From contig OZ020612.1 of assembly GCA_963971575.1 (NCBI GenBank), positions 34,699,916 through 34,763,915 on the forward strand: a stretch of 64,000 nucleotides of DNA, in the 5' to 3' direction. Both the position numbers and the translations under genes were made by a program. This document shows, in pieces, positions 21,155 to 33,451 of the stretch (the first letter of the stretch is position 1; every line of letters starts with the position of its first letter). Source of the DNA: Liopterus haemorrhoidalis. Taxonomy: Eukaryota; Arthropoda; Insecta; Coleoptera; Dytiscidae. The notes below the pieces were generated by a model. It worked only from the letters and a program-made list of their open reading frames with translations, was not told the DNA's origin and did not search any database.

Positions 21155-24100
21155 GTAAGTATTACTCTGACATTTATTACTTAATATATTGCCACGACAT
21201 GTATTTATTGTTTAATCCATGGCAAATATTATTGTTAAATATGTTTTTCCTTTAATAATGACTTAATATTTGTTGATCCTGATATGTAATACAAGTATAT
21301 ATAATATTATTTATAAATGTTCATGATCCATAACCATAAAATTATCGAGATGTTTTAATGCCGGTTTTCTAAATGAAATATTTTCTCTTACAGTTAGTTC
21401 ACACATTTTATAGACCTATCAACAGTGGTGCTGTACAATTAACACAACAAAACTTAGATATGACATTAGGTAAGCCCTATATCAATCTCATAACATCAAA
21501 TCTATCAATGTTATGAAAATACACATATGACATACTTGATTTTTATTTTACAGCTTCAAATGAGCTGGTGTTTATTAATTTTTATGCCGAATGGTGTCGG
21601 TTTAGTAATATGCTTCAGCCAATTTTTGATGAAGCTGCTGATAAAGTAGCCGCAGAGTTTCCTGAAAGCGGTAAAGTCGTAATGGGTAAAGTAGATTGTG
21701 ATAAAGAAAATTCTGTCGCTACAAGATTTCACATAACAAAATATCCAACGTTAAAAGTTATTCGAAATGGTTTACCAACAAAACGAGAATATCGTGGTCA
21801 ACGTTCAGCTGAAGCATTCGCACAATTTATTAAAAAACAATTGGAAGATCCTATTAAAGAATTCTATGATCTTAAAGAATTGAGTGACTTAGAATCAAAT
21901 AAGAGAATAATTATAGGATATTTTGATCGCAGAGATCAGAACGAATATAATACGTTCAGGCGTGTAGCAACAAATTTGAAAGAAGATTGTCAATTCCATG
22001 TTGGTTTTGGGGATGCATCGCAACAAATGCATCCACCTGGAGTACCAATTATTGTTTACAGACCAGATAAATCACGATCAAATGAACAAGATGAGACATA
22101 CATGGGTAGTTTACAAAATTTTGATGAGATGCATACTTGGATTGCTGGAAAATGTGTTCCACTTGTTCGTGAAATCACATTTGAAAATGCTGAGGAATTA
22201 ACTGAAGAGGGTCTTCCGTTCTTGATCCTGTTCCATCATCCAGACGATACAGATATCATTAAAAAATACAATGATATTGTCATCGGTGAACTGTTATCAG
22301 AGAAACGTAAGTAAATGTTGATTTTATTCGCATTATCAACATTTGATAACCAATTTTACAGTGGGTTTTTAATAACAAAAGAATTAATCATATACTTTTA
22401 AGTTTTATTTAATGTTTTTTTGAATTATTAACTACATTTTTTATTATTGATAGTATACTTTTTTTAAAATGATTTTTGGCTCTTAAGTCCGAATATATAT
22501 GGACCTTTAGCCAGCTACTCTGTTATTTTTATTTTGGATACATTATTAATTTTTATGACATACAAACATCCATGCCATCACCAGGATTCGAACCCGAGTC
22601 CCCACGGTTAGCAGCTAAATGAGCTGACCACTACGCCATAGCGACCGGCGAAAGTACATTAATACAAGTTTTATTTATTTTTGTTTTTCCTTGTATTTGT
22701 TTGTGGTTTCATATTTTACCACAAACTAAGTTAAACATTTTATTATCATTTCTGTTCTGATTATTTTACATGATTTATATTTCTGTCATATTTTAAGTAA
22801 TGTAATTACATATATCTTTAAATTTAAGCACTGTTGTGACTAGTACTTTTAGTTGTTTGCAATTCATATGAAGTCAGTGATAAGCCCCTCTGCTATTTAT
22901 TATTCCAGTGATAAAAATAAAATAATTATGTAAATTTCTTTCCTAAAAAAATTTACGTATTATAAACTAAAAGTAACTTGTACAATTTATTTATTTTTTT
23001 TATTAACAATATGCACAAAATAAAAAAATTAAAATCTATGGCAATCATTTGTGTCATTATTGTATCGATGTGTTCTGAAACACATTTTTCCGCGAAATAA
23101 TCTATTAAAATATTCCGATATATTTATTGTATTTCATTATCTGATAATCAATGATAATATTATATGGAGTACTTCATTATTTATGACGTCAAATTCCGAT
23201 ATGCTGTTATAACTTTGGCAAGATTTAAGGTCGGTTTCTGAAAGCTTAGTGAACTATAACCAAATGGTTAGAAAATTGTTGCTATGGTTACTTATGGGTT
23301 TGTTATATTGTAAACGAGTTTAGCTAAATGGTTAAACTTTGCTAAGCTCTCAGAAATCGGACCTTAGTGTTGCACTTATTGACTAGTAGTGTGCGGGATA
23401 TCCGTTTGCCCGATGATCCCCAAAAAATTAAAATCCGTATCCTGGGCCATATTCGTTCTTTCAAGGTGAATTTTTAACGGATATATAGATAATTTGGAAA
23501 CAGTTTTCATATAAGCTTACGTTTAAAAATGCTCAAGGTGGTCTAAACTTTACTCTGACGTTTAAATTGCTGTTTAGTTGAGCATCACATTACTTTCTGG
23601 TAGTTTTTAACGGTTTAGTATGCATTAAAATTTAATGTATGCTAATCTAATATTTAATATTAGTGTAAAATTAATTTAATCAAAGACAATGAGTGAGTGA
23701 TTTTGAACTCAACTAAATTATGCCCTATTTGGCATGTTTGTGTTTTTAGGAACTGCGGCACACATATCTATCTTTTCAAACTTGTTCGTTGAATTCAAGA
23801 TCCGTAGCCGCAAACGCAGGACGTATCTGTATCCGCGGATCTGGCTTTTGTATGATCCGGCACATCACTACTATAGATATACGGGCATCGGTATAAATAC
23901 CATACAGTATTTTGTCCATATTAGTGGCGGATAAGATCCAGACCTCACCCGACTATGCTTAAAATCGTGGATAATACTAAACTCAGTATATCTTTTGCAA
24001 AAATAATCTGATTGAATAATCAAAAATATCGTTATAGTGTGCTATTTGCACGAGATCAGGCTAGTGACGTCACATGCGCAGAAACCAGAATTCGTAGTCG

Positions 24101-27100
24101 CTTTGTTGCTAAGCAACGGACGTCGAACCGTCTGTAAGTCGAATTTCTATTGGTTTGACGTCATTACTTTGCGCATAAAGTATGACATTATTGGAAAGTT
24201 CTCAATCATGTATTATTTAGGTTGTCGTCAATGTGCATTACTCAGATTTCCCCCTGCATTTTAGACTCACCCTTTTAGATAATAAGGTGTGAGACATTTT
24301 TTTCTTTGGAAATCTACTCATCAAACACTTTTGATACCGCACTCAAAATTATTTTTCGAAAAATAACTTTTTTAGGATTTTTAAAAATGTGTCCTAATCA
24401 TAATAAGGACTTTAGAATTTAAAAAATTCCAACATAAGTACTATATATTTCAAAAGTTGTCACCTTCAATAAAAAATATATTTCTGGAAAACCACCAATT
24501 GTATTTTATAGTAGGCAAGATATGCGGTTTTAGAAAAATGAAATCGCAGTTCTGTAGTTTAGAGCTCTCTATTTTTTTTTTTTATTATTCTAGATATTTT
24601 CAGTTGTGTTATAATTGGAAAATGAGATACCTCCTGTGTTGCTACATTGTTATTGATGATATAACACTTAATTAACAATAGATTGGATAATTTTACAATA
24701 AATATTAACAGTGACTGCAAAAATATTATAAAATATATCTAGTATTTAATTTTTTTTATTAATTCAAGGTCTCCGTTTATTATTTTGTTTGACATTTATT
24801 GACACATCACATTACTTGGTATTTCACAAACTAAATTGTTTAATTGAAAATTTAAAGATTACTATTTTACGGAAAATATTTAATCGATCGGAAAAAAATA
24901 ATGACTTGATCAGAAAAAATGTAGACAAAAATGATTTTATTATTTTTGTAAATATATTTTCTTTTTAGGGTTTCACAGGTATGATCTAAAAACCCATATA
25001 CCGTTACTCATGCGTTTGTCTTTTTGTCTGTCTGTTCGGTAGAAATTGTGACCAAATGCATGCAGTCCACCTACACATTTTCTGCAGCCCATCCCAACCT
25101 ATAATAAATATTAAACATATTTTTTATAAATATGCAGTTCAAGTACCAAAACTAATAAAATAAATTGCTTACAATTTTTAATAATACATATATACATACA
25201 GTGCTGTGTAAAATATTTGCAACTGAACCTATATGTTTGAATATTGTTGCCTTTTTTAAATTAAATTCAATCAGAAAATTTATTTAATTTTATTTTTATT
25301 ATTAATAATTATTCGCAAATAAAATACATAGATAATAATAGATATAAACTATTTTTTATATAAAAACAATAGAAAAATATAAAATTATTAATAATTAGCA
25401 TGTGCAAAACGTTTGCAACCTGCATACATATTAAATAAATTTCGTATTAAATAATTAATAATTTATAGGGAAACCTTTCTGTTTATTGACTAAGGCACAT
25501 CGGCGCGACATTGATAGAATTAAATTATTAATTATGGTAACTGGAATGGCCTCCCATTGCCTTTTTGCTTCCTCAAACTAATCGTCTGGGATTTTGAATC
25601 TCTGATTGCCTATTCGGCGTTAGACAATCTCCCAAAGATTCTCGATGGGGTTGAAGTCTGGGGACTGTGCCGGCCACTTAATAACATCAATATTTTGCTC
25701 TTCGATCCAATCTTTGACGATCTTGACCTCCAAACAAGTGGCATATTCCAGTCTGCGTACGGAAGCATTATATTTTGCAAAATAGCTCTATAATCCAAAG
25801 CATTCATGTTGCCATAAATTCGTCTTAGTGGACCTATTCCTTGTGCCGAGAAGTATCCCCAGGCCATAACGTTTCCAGCTCCAAATTTAACTGTCCCTTT
25901 TGTATATCTCGGATTAAATCTTTCATTTCTAGGCCTTCTGACATTCGGTTTGCCATCACTTCCAAATTGAATTTTGTTTCATCTGAAAATAATACTGTTC
26001 CCCATTTGTGTTGACTCCGGTTTTTGCAAATTGTAAACGAACTAACCGACTTTTATTTGAAACAAAGTGTTTTTTGCTATTTTGTAGCTGCGTAGATTAT
26101 TGTCTATCGCCCGTCGCCTTATATTTGATGTATTTAAATCTAGTCCTAGGCTGTCTTTGATATCTTTGGAAGATATTTGAGGATTTTTTAAAATTAATTT
26201 TAGTTTATCATGGTCCTCCCGTGGCGTTATTTTACAGGTCGTCCTCCCTTATGGTAAGATTCAACTCTTCCACTCTTCACAATGCTGGAAAATGTAGATT
26301 TATGGATCTTATACTTCTCAGAAATTTCTTTCTGTGTCATGCCGTTCTTGTATTCAAGTAGAATTTTTGATTTTATTTCAGAATTATACTTAACACCTAC
26401 CATTTTTTAAATTATTTTAAATGCTACCTTCATATTTTAAGTAAACTTCCTATCTTCTGAATGTACCAATCACACTATTTTAAATTGAGTAAAACAACTA
26501 ATAAAAACTCGGTAAATCCCGCAAATATTCCGAATTCGTACGAAAATGCACGACAATTCACGTAAACAAACGAATAATGACATGAGTTGCAAATGTTTTG
26601 CACAGCCAAATTATACCTAATTGTTATATATTTTTTTCTTTTTTGCCTAAACAATTAATTTTAATTATTTTTATTTTTTGGGTAAACTAGCCAATAACTA
26701 TTAATAATAAAAATAATAATAAACAAAAATTCTGATTTAATTTAATTAAAAAAAAGCAACAATATTAAAACATATAGGTTAAGTTGCAAATGTTTTGCAT
26801 AGCACTGTATATTGCGTCGTTGAGAAGCTATTGTACTTTCTACACCACCACAAGCGAACCGTGGCGTGTGAAATTTGGGTGCGCGTAAAACTATGTGCAT
26901 GCCAAATTGCAACTTTTTTGATCAGTGTTTTTGAAACTTTTTTGATCGTGGCCCACTTTCATAAAGTATACAATTCAACGGCCTACTATTTCTCATATCC
27001 CACTTTTTGTATGTATATAGGGTGAGGCAACACTTATGTTCACCTCGATTATTTCCTTAATAAAAACAGTTATAAAAATATTGTTCAAATAAAACTTATT

Positions 27101-30100
27101 TGGGGCAATGAGGGTCAGACGATAACCGTATCAAAAAAAATTTGCGTTTGTTTTGCAAAAGGTATGACTTTTCTTCAATTTACACTACACATATTATTTT
27201 ACATATTATTATAAAACTTTTTTTCTCCATCCAACGGTGTAAAACTTGTATATCCTTACATAACAAATTTTTTGAGAAAATCGCATTTTGTGGCCTTCAA
27301 AATGACGCCTTAATTGTTGATAAATAATGGAAACAAATGCATGCAATTGTTTATACTTATTACTAATTACTTATTATTATTAGTCCACAAAAAGTCGCTT
27401 ATCTCAAAAATTTTGTTTTGAACAAAGAAAAAAAAAACGAGAAGTGTTAAATAATATGTATAGTGTAATTTAAAAATAGTTAACTGTCGTGCCTCTTGCA
27501 AAACAAATGAAAAAAAAAAAAATGTTTGATGCCACTATAGTATGACCCCCGTTATCCCGAATAAGTTTTTATTGAACAATATTTTTATAACTGTTATTAT
27601 TAAGGAAATAATCAAGATGAACGTAAGTGTTGCCTCACCTGTATATTATTACCTAGTACCGATCATAGAAATGTACTCACTCTAAGATATTGGAATAATC
27701 ATCTATCACGTTAAAACTGATTTATACAAATTTATTGTTGTGTGTAAATATAGTTTTATTTTTTTGTCCCAGTTCTAAACCTTAAAATAATTTAAAAGGG
27801 AAATTATGGCAAAATGAAAAAAATACGGAAAATGAAACGTGCAGAATTTTGTATTTATACAACAAAAAGTTATCTAAGCACACTATAGAGAAAAAAAAAA
27901 AAAAAAATCAGCTGTAACACAATTTTTAAATATAATATAATATAACTGGGGAAATAACTTTAGAAGAAGGTATAGGGCCCCGGTGAGAATTATTAAACGT
28001 ATTTGTTTAAAGTATCGCTATAAAACAGCTGTAAATATGAAATCTGAACTACAAAATAATCATAGCCTAAAAATTAGTGTCGAAAACGTACGTCGTAGGT
28101 TGCGGGAGAATAATTAAAAAAAAGAACAACTGCAAAAAAAAAAAACGTACTGATTAACAAAATGAAATTAGAACGGCTTCAGTGGGCAAAAAAAAAAAAT
28201 GAAAATTGGGGTGAAAATGACTGGCGAAAAGTGATATTTTTCAGCGAAAGCAAATTTTGTTAATTTAGGTAGGCGTAGATCTGATGAACGTTGGACGACG
28301 AGTGCGTTAGGTCCACAGTCAAACATTCAGCCGGCCAGATGATTTGAGGGCCTTTTCATATTACGATTTAAGTAAATAGACCATATTAGTGTGATATCAC
28401 ATACATTTGCTGCCATCTGACAGCGGTTTCCTTTGGAAGCTTTTGGCTGGTTTAAAATAGATGTGTCATTACTTTTGTTACCTTTATTTTATGAATATTT
28501 TAAATTTTGGAACAAAAAATATATATTTTTGATAAATATATACTAATATATACAGTTCAGATACTTTATGTTATAGAATAATGTTTTTATAAACATATAA
28601 ATAAGGATTCGCAGATATATTTATGGTTACGTCTTTAAATAATATGAAAATCGAAATATCTTTAGTATTTATTTAATTAAAACTAAGTAATCATTAATAT
28701 TTTGTTTTAGAATGCATAATGGTGTATTGTTTGCTCCAAATTGTAACCATTACATCCACATTCTTAATTGCAATTTTTTTCGATTTTTGACACATGAAAA
28801 TGAAAAACAATAATGGATAAAATAAGAACAACATATTGTTCCTTCAAACCATTTAGGTATGGCACACACACTTATGTATTGCTATGTTACTTGCCATAAT
28901 AACTATTATTAACGTAAATTTTTCAAAATTAACCTGCAAAATAATATTGATCTGCAAAAATAATGACATATTAAATTAAAATGTATAAAATAAGAATTTT
29001 AATAAATAAATATTGACTTGTAGTTTTGATGTGAAGCATTTTCTTACTTTGAAAACTTAATTTATGCTTCCAAAATACAATTTAAATAAAAAACAACATG
29101 CTAAATTCAAATAAAAGTAAACCAACAGGCGGCAACAATGAATCCCATTTTATGACGTAGTTACTAATATGGTCTATTTGTGTTAAGAACACTGTTAGCA
29201 CAAAAATATGTATCGACATACTGGAAGACAAACTTTTACAATTTTCGGAAATAGACATAAGCCAAGCGAGATACCATATTTTTCACAACAATCACCAAAA
29301 ATATCACAACAATCACCCAAAATTATATACCCTATATCAGTATTGAGCATAGATAACTTAAAATGTTATCTAGTCTAAGATAAGATAATACCACCTTTTT
29401 GTGATCTAAACATAGATGAAGATAATTCAAAAATTAATTACCTAGAAAAGATAAGATAATCATAAAAAAAATCAGATAATAGGTAAGATAAACTCCCTCC
29501 ACATTTACATGGCGCGAAACTCAAATTATCCATGATAAATTCATCATATCGCTTTCATCCAAGGGGGAATCAATTAAAAGTATCTCGTTTAATAAATATT
29601 GTTGATTCATATTTACATATATGTATAGGTCAGTCGTTTAATTAACGCAGCTGGTCATTTTGCGTCATAACTTCAATGACAAACTTAGTGGCGAAAAAAT
29701 AACTAAATCAATTTTTTTGCATGTGAATTACAGACTAATATTGCTCTTCACTCTTCTATTTTACTAAAACATACCTTTTGAAGTCATATTTAGTTTGTGT
29801 TCGATAGTTATTTTGAAGATTTACAAATTTTAAAAGTTTTTATTTATTATAGGGACATTTGTATTGGTATTGCTAAATAAAACGATGTTTACATTTGACA
29901 TTTTTTAATACGCTCTGATGTGTTTTGATACTTGTGTTCACATATATAACTTATAGTAATTTCTAAAAACACTTTTTATTTAGTTTGTTGTTTATTTAGC
30001 AGTTTTATGTTTAGTTATATATTTTCTTATAGATATCTTATAGATTTCCATTTGATATTGTGTGTAGTGCATAGCTTTTTAAGTTAAATTCAACGTATTT

Positions 30101-33100
30101 CTATTTTCTTTCCTTTGATCATATTTTTGGATCACATTAGCCTTTTTTAGGACTACTTAGCCTATTAGAATAGTTTATTTGTTTCTATTCTATTCTTATA
30201 TTTTCATTTCATTACGATACAAGTGACAGCGTACGAATATTACATTCGTTAAATGGATGCTATGTAGACGTATTAAACATGACGTCACAAAAACATGTGA
30301 CGTTTCCAGTGATGCAACTGCACTGAGTCGCCGATTGCCCTATACCTAGTTGTGTCATTTGCAGAACATCACAGAATATTGAGGTTAAGTTTTAAATAGA
30401 CCATATTAGTAACTACGTCATACAATGGGATTCTGTTATTTGCATTTAGCATGTTGTTTTTTTTTTTTTTTTTTGAAGTATAAATTAAGTTTTCAAAGTA
30501 AGAAAATTCTTCACATCAAAACTACAAATCGATATTTATTAATTAAAACTCTTATTTTATACATTATAATTTAATATGCCATTATTTTTGCAGAACAATA
30601 TTATTTTGCAGGTTAATTTTGAAAAAATTATGTTAATAATAGTTACTATAGTAACATAGATTACTAATCAAGTAACATAGCAAAAAGTCTGTTTGTCATT
30701 TCTAATTAGTTTGAAGGAGCAATATATTGTTCTTTTTTATCTATTATTGATTTTCATTTTCACTTGTCAAAAAAACGAAAAAATTCGCAATTAATAATGT
30801 GACTGTAATGGTTCCAATTTGGAGCAAAATAATACACCATTATGCATTCTGAAACAAAATATTAATGTTTACTTACTTTTTATATATATAAAAGCCCTAA
30901 TTTCTGTGTCATGTAACGCTAAGTTCCTGGGTGCTAGCGGGTCTTGCGGCAGCGGGCGGCCACGAATAGAGTGGGGAAACGACGTACCCCGACAAAACTG
31001 ACTTACCAGAGCTCTCAAATCAGTACGTTTGGTTACTCGAAGAAAGGATGTTGTGTTAATTGATGTTACGCCCGCGGACTGACCGGTCCGATACTAATTT
31101 TTAAACGACACGCATTGAGCGGCTTTTTAGGATTACCTAGGTATAATCCGAAACAGCTATACCATTGATGTCCAGCATATGGCCCGCGGGCCGTATCCGG
31201 CGCGTTACTAATTTTGAAACGACACGCATTAAGCAACTTTTTAGGATTTCCTAGGTATAATCAAGAAACGTTTTTGTTTTGTTAATATACGCAGAATCAT
31301 GCAAATTTTAATAATTGATTCCTGTTTATATTGATTTTTATTCGTTACCAGTTTGCCAACGTTGTTGGCAAGGGGTCTGCTAGTAATTAAATAAATACTA
31401 AATATATTTCGATTTTCATATTATTTAAAAACGTAACCTATAAATATATCTTCGAATCCTTATTTATATGTTTATAAAAACATTATTCTATAATATAAGG
31501 TATCTGAACTGTATATATTAGTATATACGTATCTATAAAAGGTATCCTTTTTTGCTCCAAAATTGAAAATATTCAAAAAATTAAGGTAACAAAATAATGA
31601 CACATGTATTTTAAATCTCCCAAAAAAATCCAAAGAAAACTGTTGCCAAATAACAGCACATGTATGGGACGTCACACTAATATGGTATGTTATCTATAAA
31701 AATTATCTGAAATTAAAGATAAAGATAATGAAAATACCTATCTAAATGAGATAATAGATAAAAATGTGAAACGTATAAAAGTATCTAAAAAAATGATAGA
31801 TAATTATATGTCATCTAAATGCATTATCTAGATAAAATTATCTAGATAATGTTCAACGCCCTATATCAGGGGTACTCAACCTTTTCATACCTACCGCCCA
31901 CTTTAGCATCTCTATTGGTAGAACATTTTTTATACCGCCCACCTGTTGTATAATAATAATAACTTACCAAATACTTTCGCAAAATTTAGCTGCAAAAATC
32001 TTTATAAAATAACTTACTGCATAATCTCTTATTATTAAACACAACAAATATACATGCACCAAAACGTGGCAACGTTGGATGTCACAAATTACCCTGTGTA
32101 ACACAGCACCCACACTTCCCTTACCCGTAATTTTTGAGTAGAGGTTTAATGAAAACATGTAGTTAAATTTATCTTTTTATTTATATTTTGCATACATAGA
32201 AGTATGAAGTCTATTGTATATTTTCTATATATATTTTGAGAAATTTAACTATAAACAGTAAAGAAATTTATGAAAACTTAACGAAAATGTTTTTCAATAA
32301 TGCTATGATTTTTTTTTAAATAATACTAAAAACGGAAAATAGCCAGCATTAGACAAAACCTCTACCGCCCACCAAAAAAATCCTACCGTGATGACCAGGT
32401 TGAGTACCACTGCCCTATATATATAATTATACACCAATATCCCAGCAAGTAACCAAAATTATAAGCAAAGGTCTAGGCGAGGTCTTTTTTCGGATTCTTG
32501 TTGAAATGTTATACCAGGCACGTAGTCCAGCCTTCTGTTGGCAGATGTCGATTACTAGATATCTGTGAAACCCTGAAATATGCGGAAATTGACAATTTCA
32601 TTTTATTTGGTATTATTATCATTATTTTTCTCTCAAATTATATTTGTTACATACATACATTTTAACTGTAAAACAAATTATAAATGATATATTTTAAGTA
32701 TTTAAGTGGTATAATATACGTTCCGGTCGTTGGCTTGACCGCCACCGTAAGTAAAGTGTGTACTGATATTATTATCAGTATGCACTTTACTCACTGACAT
32801 CTGAATCTGTTCTGTAAAAGTTAAGTCCAAACATTTTCCTCAGATTAGCGAACTATGATCCTTTTTCCATGGCATTTTCCTTCAACTTAGCCATATACGA
32901 TTCGGTATTTGTGATCATTTCTCACCCATATCCAATATATTCTAGTTTCTTATTCTTATATGCATGATCTCAGGTTGACAATACTTTCTTTGAATGAATT
33001 TTTCGTTGGTCACTCGGTCGATTCAAGAAATTTTGAGTACATGCCTGTAGATTGCACTTTCTGTTTGATAGCTTCTGAAGTATAGTAAAATTTGTTGTTT

Positions 33101-33451
33101 TTTGTTTTTTCAGAAAACGTAAATTTCCTAACTGCTGATGGACGAAAATTCGCTCACCCTCTACATCATCTTGGTAAAAGTGAAAGTGACTTACCGTTAA
33201 TAGCCATAGACAGTTTTAGGCATATGTACTTATTCAGTGACATTAAAAATATGGAAATCCCCGGAAAACTTAAAGAATTCCTCCAAGATCTTTACTCCGG
33301 AAAACTCCATCATGAATTTCATTATGGAACTACACCGGAACAACTTTTGATCAATGGAGATGGGAAGAAACCTACAACGCCACCAGAGAGTACGTTTAAG
33401 AAATTAGCCCCGTCCAAAAACCGTTATACTTTATTGCGTGATGAATTATAA
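21098..33451 (+). CDS. ERP44: Endoplasmic reticulum resident protein 44 (four exons)
   Basis: Joined exons 21098-21154, 21394-21469, 21554-22306 and 33114-33451 encode 407 residues; human ERp44 has 406. Residues 1 to about 30 form a signal peptide. The first thioredoxin domain carries the single-cysteine motif CRFS at 59-62, the family hallmark, which forms mixed disulfides with clients such as Ero1 and unassembled secretory proteins in the early secretory pathway. SKYPTLK-like TKYPTLK (cis-proline) and KREYRGQRSAEA follow. C93, C190 and C245 match conserved family cysteines. Two more thioredoxin-like domains include KCVPLVREITFENAEELTEE and IAIDSFRHMYLF. The regulatory C-terminal tail keeps SGKLHHEFHYG histidines, known in the family to bind zinc, and the end RDEL retrieves the protein to the ER. 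G305 replaces a cysteine present in human ERp44. All introns are GT-AG and phases agree. Confidence 0.96.
21394..21469 (+). CDS. ERP44: ERP44 exon 2
   Basis: The acceptor TCTCTTACAG precedes it and the donor GTAAGC follows. It encodes LVHTFYRPINSGAVQLTQQN and on to the first base of codon 45, covering the signal-peptide end and the first strand of the thioredoxin domain. Confidence 0.85.
21554..22306 (+). CDS. ERP44: ERP44 exon 3 (thioredoxin domains)
   Basis: The largest exon, 753 bases, from acceptor TTTTATTTTACAG to donor GTAAGT, codons 45-296. It has the CRFS active site, the VDCDKE motif and most of the second and the start of the third thioredoxin-like domain. Its phases (2 bases in, 1 base out) fit exons 2 and 4. 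Confidence 0.95.
22565..22655 (-). repeat. tRNA-derived SINE head
   Basis: On the minus strand it reads TATGGCGTAGTGGTCAGCTC (A-box), a CTGCTAA anticodon-like stretch and GGGTTCGAATCC (B-box). The arms do not close into a full cloverleaf with a proper acceptor stem, so a tRNA-derived SINE is more likely than a tRNA gene. Its RNA polymerase III boxes are intact. Confidence 0.65.
23228..23363. mobile_element. PIF/Harbinger-type MITE, 136 bp
   Basis: Inverted ends AGGTCGGTTTCTGAAAGCTT and the near-complement AGCTCTCAGAAATCGGACC are flanked by TTA on both sides (23225-23227, 23364-23366), the usual 3-bp Harbinger target site. No coding capacity. Confidence 0.75.
24048..24150 (+). repeat. Interspersed repeat, copy 2
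   Basis: Matches the split copy at 10058-10436, here without the MITE. This empty site confirms the MITE boundaries there. Confidence 0.7.
25199..26807 (-). mobile_element. Tc1-type transposon, 1609 bp, dead
   Basis: Inverted ends begin CAGTGCTGTGTAAAATATTT on the left and CAGTGCTATGCAAAACATTT as read from the right, with TA flanks at 25197-25198 and 26808-26809. The transposase is on the minus strand. It sits in ERP44 intron 3 in antisense orientation. Confidence 0.92.
25570..26403 (-). pseudogene. Tc1-type transposase, broken
   Basis: From the ATG at 26403 the helix-turn-helix domain reads MVGVKYNSEIKSKILLEYKN and KGGRPVK (GRPR-like hook), then a stop. Later frames give FSDETKFN (first catalytic D), GYFSAQGIGPLRRIYGNMNA and WPAQSPDFNPIENLWEIV (third acidic residue). 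The DPKHTS block with the second catalytic D has been deleted near 25745. The enzyme cannot be active. Confidence 0.88.
27020..27641. mobile_element. mariner-type MITE with about 95-bp TIRs
   Basis: The left end GGTGAGGCAACACTTATGTT and the reverse complement of the right end GGTGAGGCAACACTTACGTT continue in match for about 95 bases. TA lies outside each end. The middle is AT-rich and non-coding. Confidence 0.85.
27955..28350 (+). pseudogene. Tc1-like transposase fragment
   Basis: In mixed + frames the sequence reads KMKLERLQWAK, NWGENDWRKVIFFSESKF and ERWTT-like words, the region around the first catalytic D of Tc1/mariner transposases (here S for D in FSDES). A-runs have broken the frame. 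Neither terminus is preserved; the right edge touches the TIR element at 28376. Confidence 0.65.
28376..29178. mobile_element. Unclassified TIR element, copy A (about 800 bp)
   Basis: Starts AATAGACCATATTAGT and ends ACTAATATGGTCTATT, a perfect 16-bp inverted pair. A second copy lies in opposite orientation at 30394-31685. There is no long open frame. The TIR does not match a superfamily that I can name. Confidence 0.75.
29180..30393. other. Intron 3 spacer, AT-rich
   Basis: The part 29333-29500 is rich in GATAA/TTATC words and resembles 31690-31858. The rest shows no feature that I can support. Confidence 0.5.
30394..31685. mobile_element. Unclassified TIR element, copy B, with Helitron inside
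   Basis: Reverse-oriented copy of 28376-29178 starting AATAGACCATATTAGTAACT. It matches copy A on both sides of a 503-bp insertion at 30881-31383. The right end (ACTAATATGGTATGTT) has lost the last TIR bases by substitution. Confidence 0.75.
30881..31383 (+). mobile_element. Non-autonomous Helitron
   Basis: The 3' end has the classic layout: a perfect 8-bp hairpin (31353-31360 with 31364-31371, loop GTT), then 12 bases ending in CTAG at 31383, followed by T. The 5' end reads TATATATATAAAAGCCC, as in many insect Helitrons, without the expected TC. Comparison with copy A of the host element shows that no target site was duplicated, as expected for Helitrons. Two tandem versions of an ACGACACGCATT block occur inside (31093-31151 and 31207-31266). 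Confidence 0.82.
31867..32412. mobile_element. hAT MITE, 546 bp
   Basis: Ends CAGGGGTACTCAACCTTTT and AGGTTGAGTACCACTG are imperfect inverted repeats. The 8-bp duplication CCCTATAT is exact at 31859-31866 and 32413-32420. CCGCCCAC-containing subterminal words occur at both ends. Confidence 0.92.
32750..32791. repeat. 19-bp hairpin in intron 3
   Basis: Arms 32750-32768 and 32773-32791 pair over 19 positions, two of them G-U, around a 4-base loop TTAT. It lies about 320 bases before ERP44 exon 4. The fold could be a processed hairpin or a small MITE relic; the stem is shorter than a usual miRNA precursor. Confidence 0.55.
33114..33451 (+). CDS. ERP44: ERP44 exon 4 (C-terminal tail, RDEL)
   Basis: Begins after TTTTTTCAG, completes codon 296 and encodes 111 further residues: GRKFAHPLHHLGKSESDLPL, IDSFRHMYLFSDIKNMEIPG, the histidine-rich SGKLHHEFHYG, and the tail KKLAPSKNRYTLLRDEL. 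Stop TAA at 33449-33451. Confidence 0.95.

Larger units (their letters stand above)
22307..33113 (+). other. ERP44 intron 3, 10.8 kb, transposon-filled
   Basis: GTAAGT at 22307 and TTTTTTCAG ending at 33113 bound this intron; the other two introns are 239 and 84 bp. It contains a tRNA-like SINE, a Harbinger-type MITE, a Tc1 element, mariner-type and hAT MITEs, two opposite copies of a TIR element and a Helitron. The remaining sequence between them is AT-rich and featureless. Confidence 0.9.

Noticed and set aside
22565..22655. Functional tRNA gene
   Set aside because: A and B boxes are good but the acceptor stem and anticodon arm do not close, which is typical of a SINE head.
29333..31858. 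Clusters of GATAA/TTATC as GATA-factor binding sites
   Set aside because: They occur as low-complexity repeats flanking transposons, not in a promoter setting.
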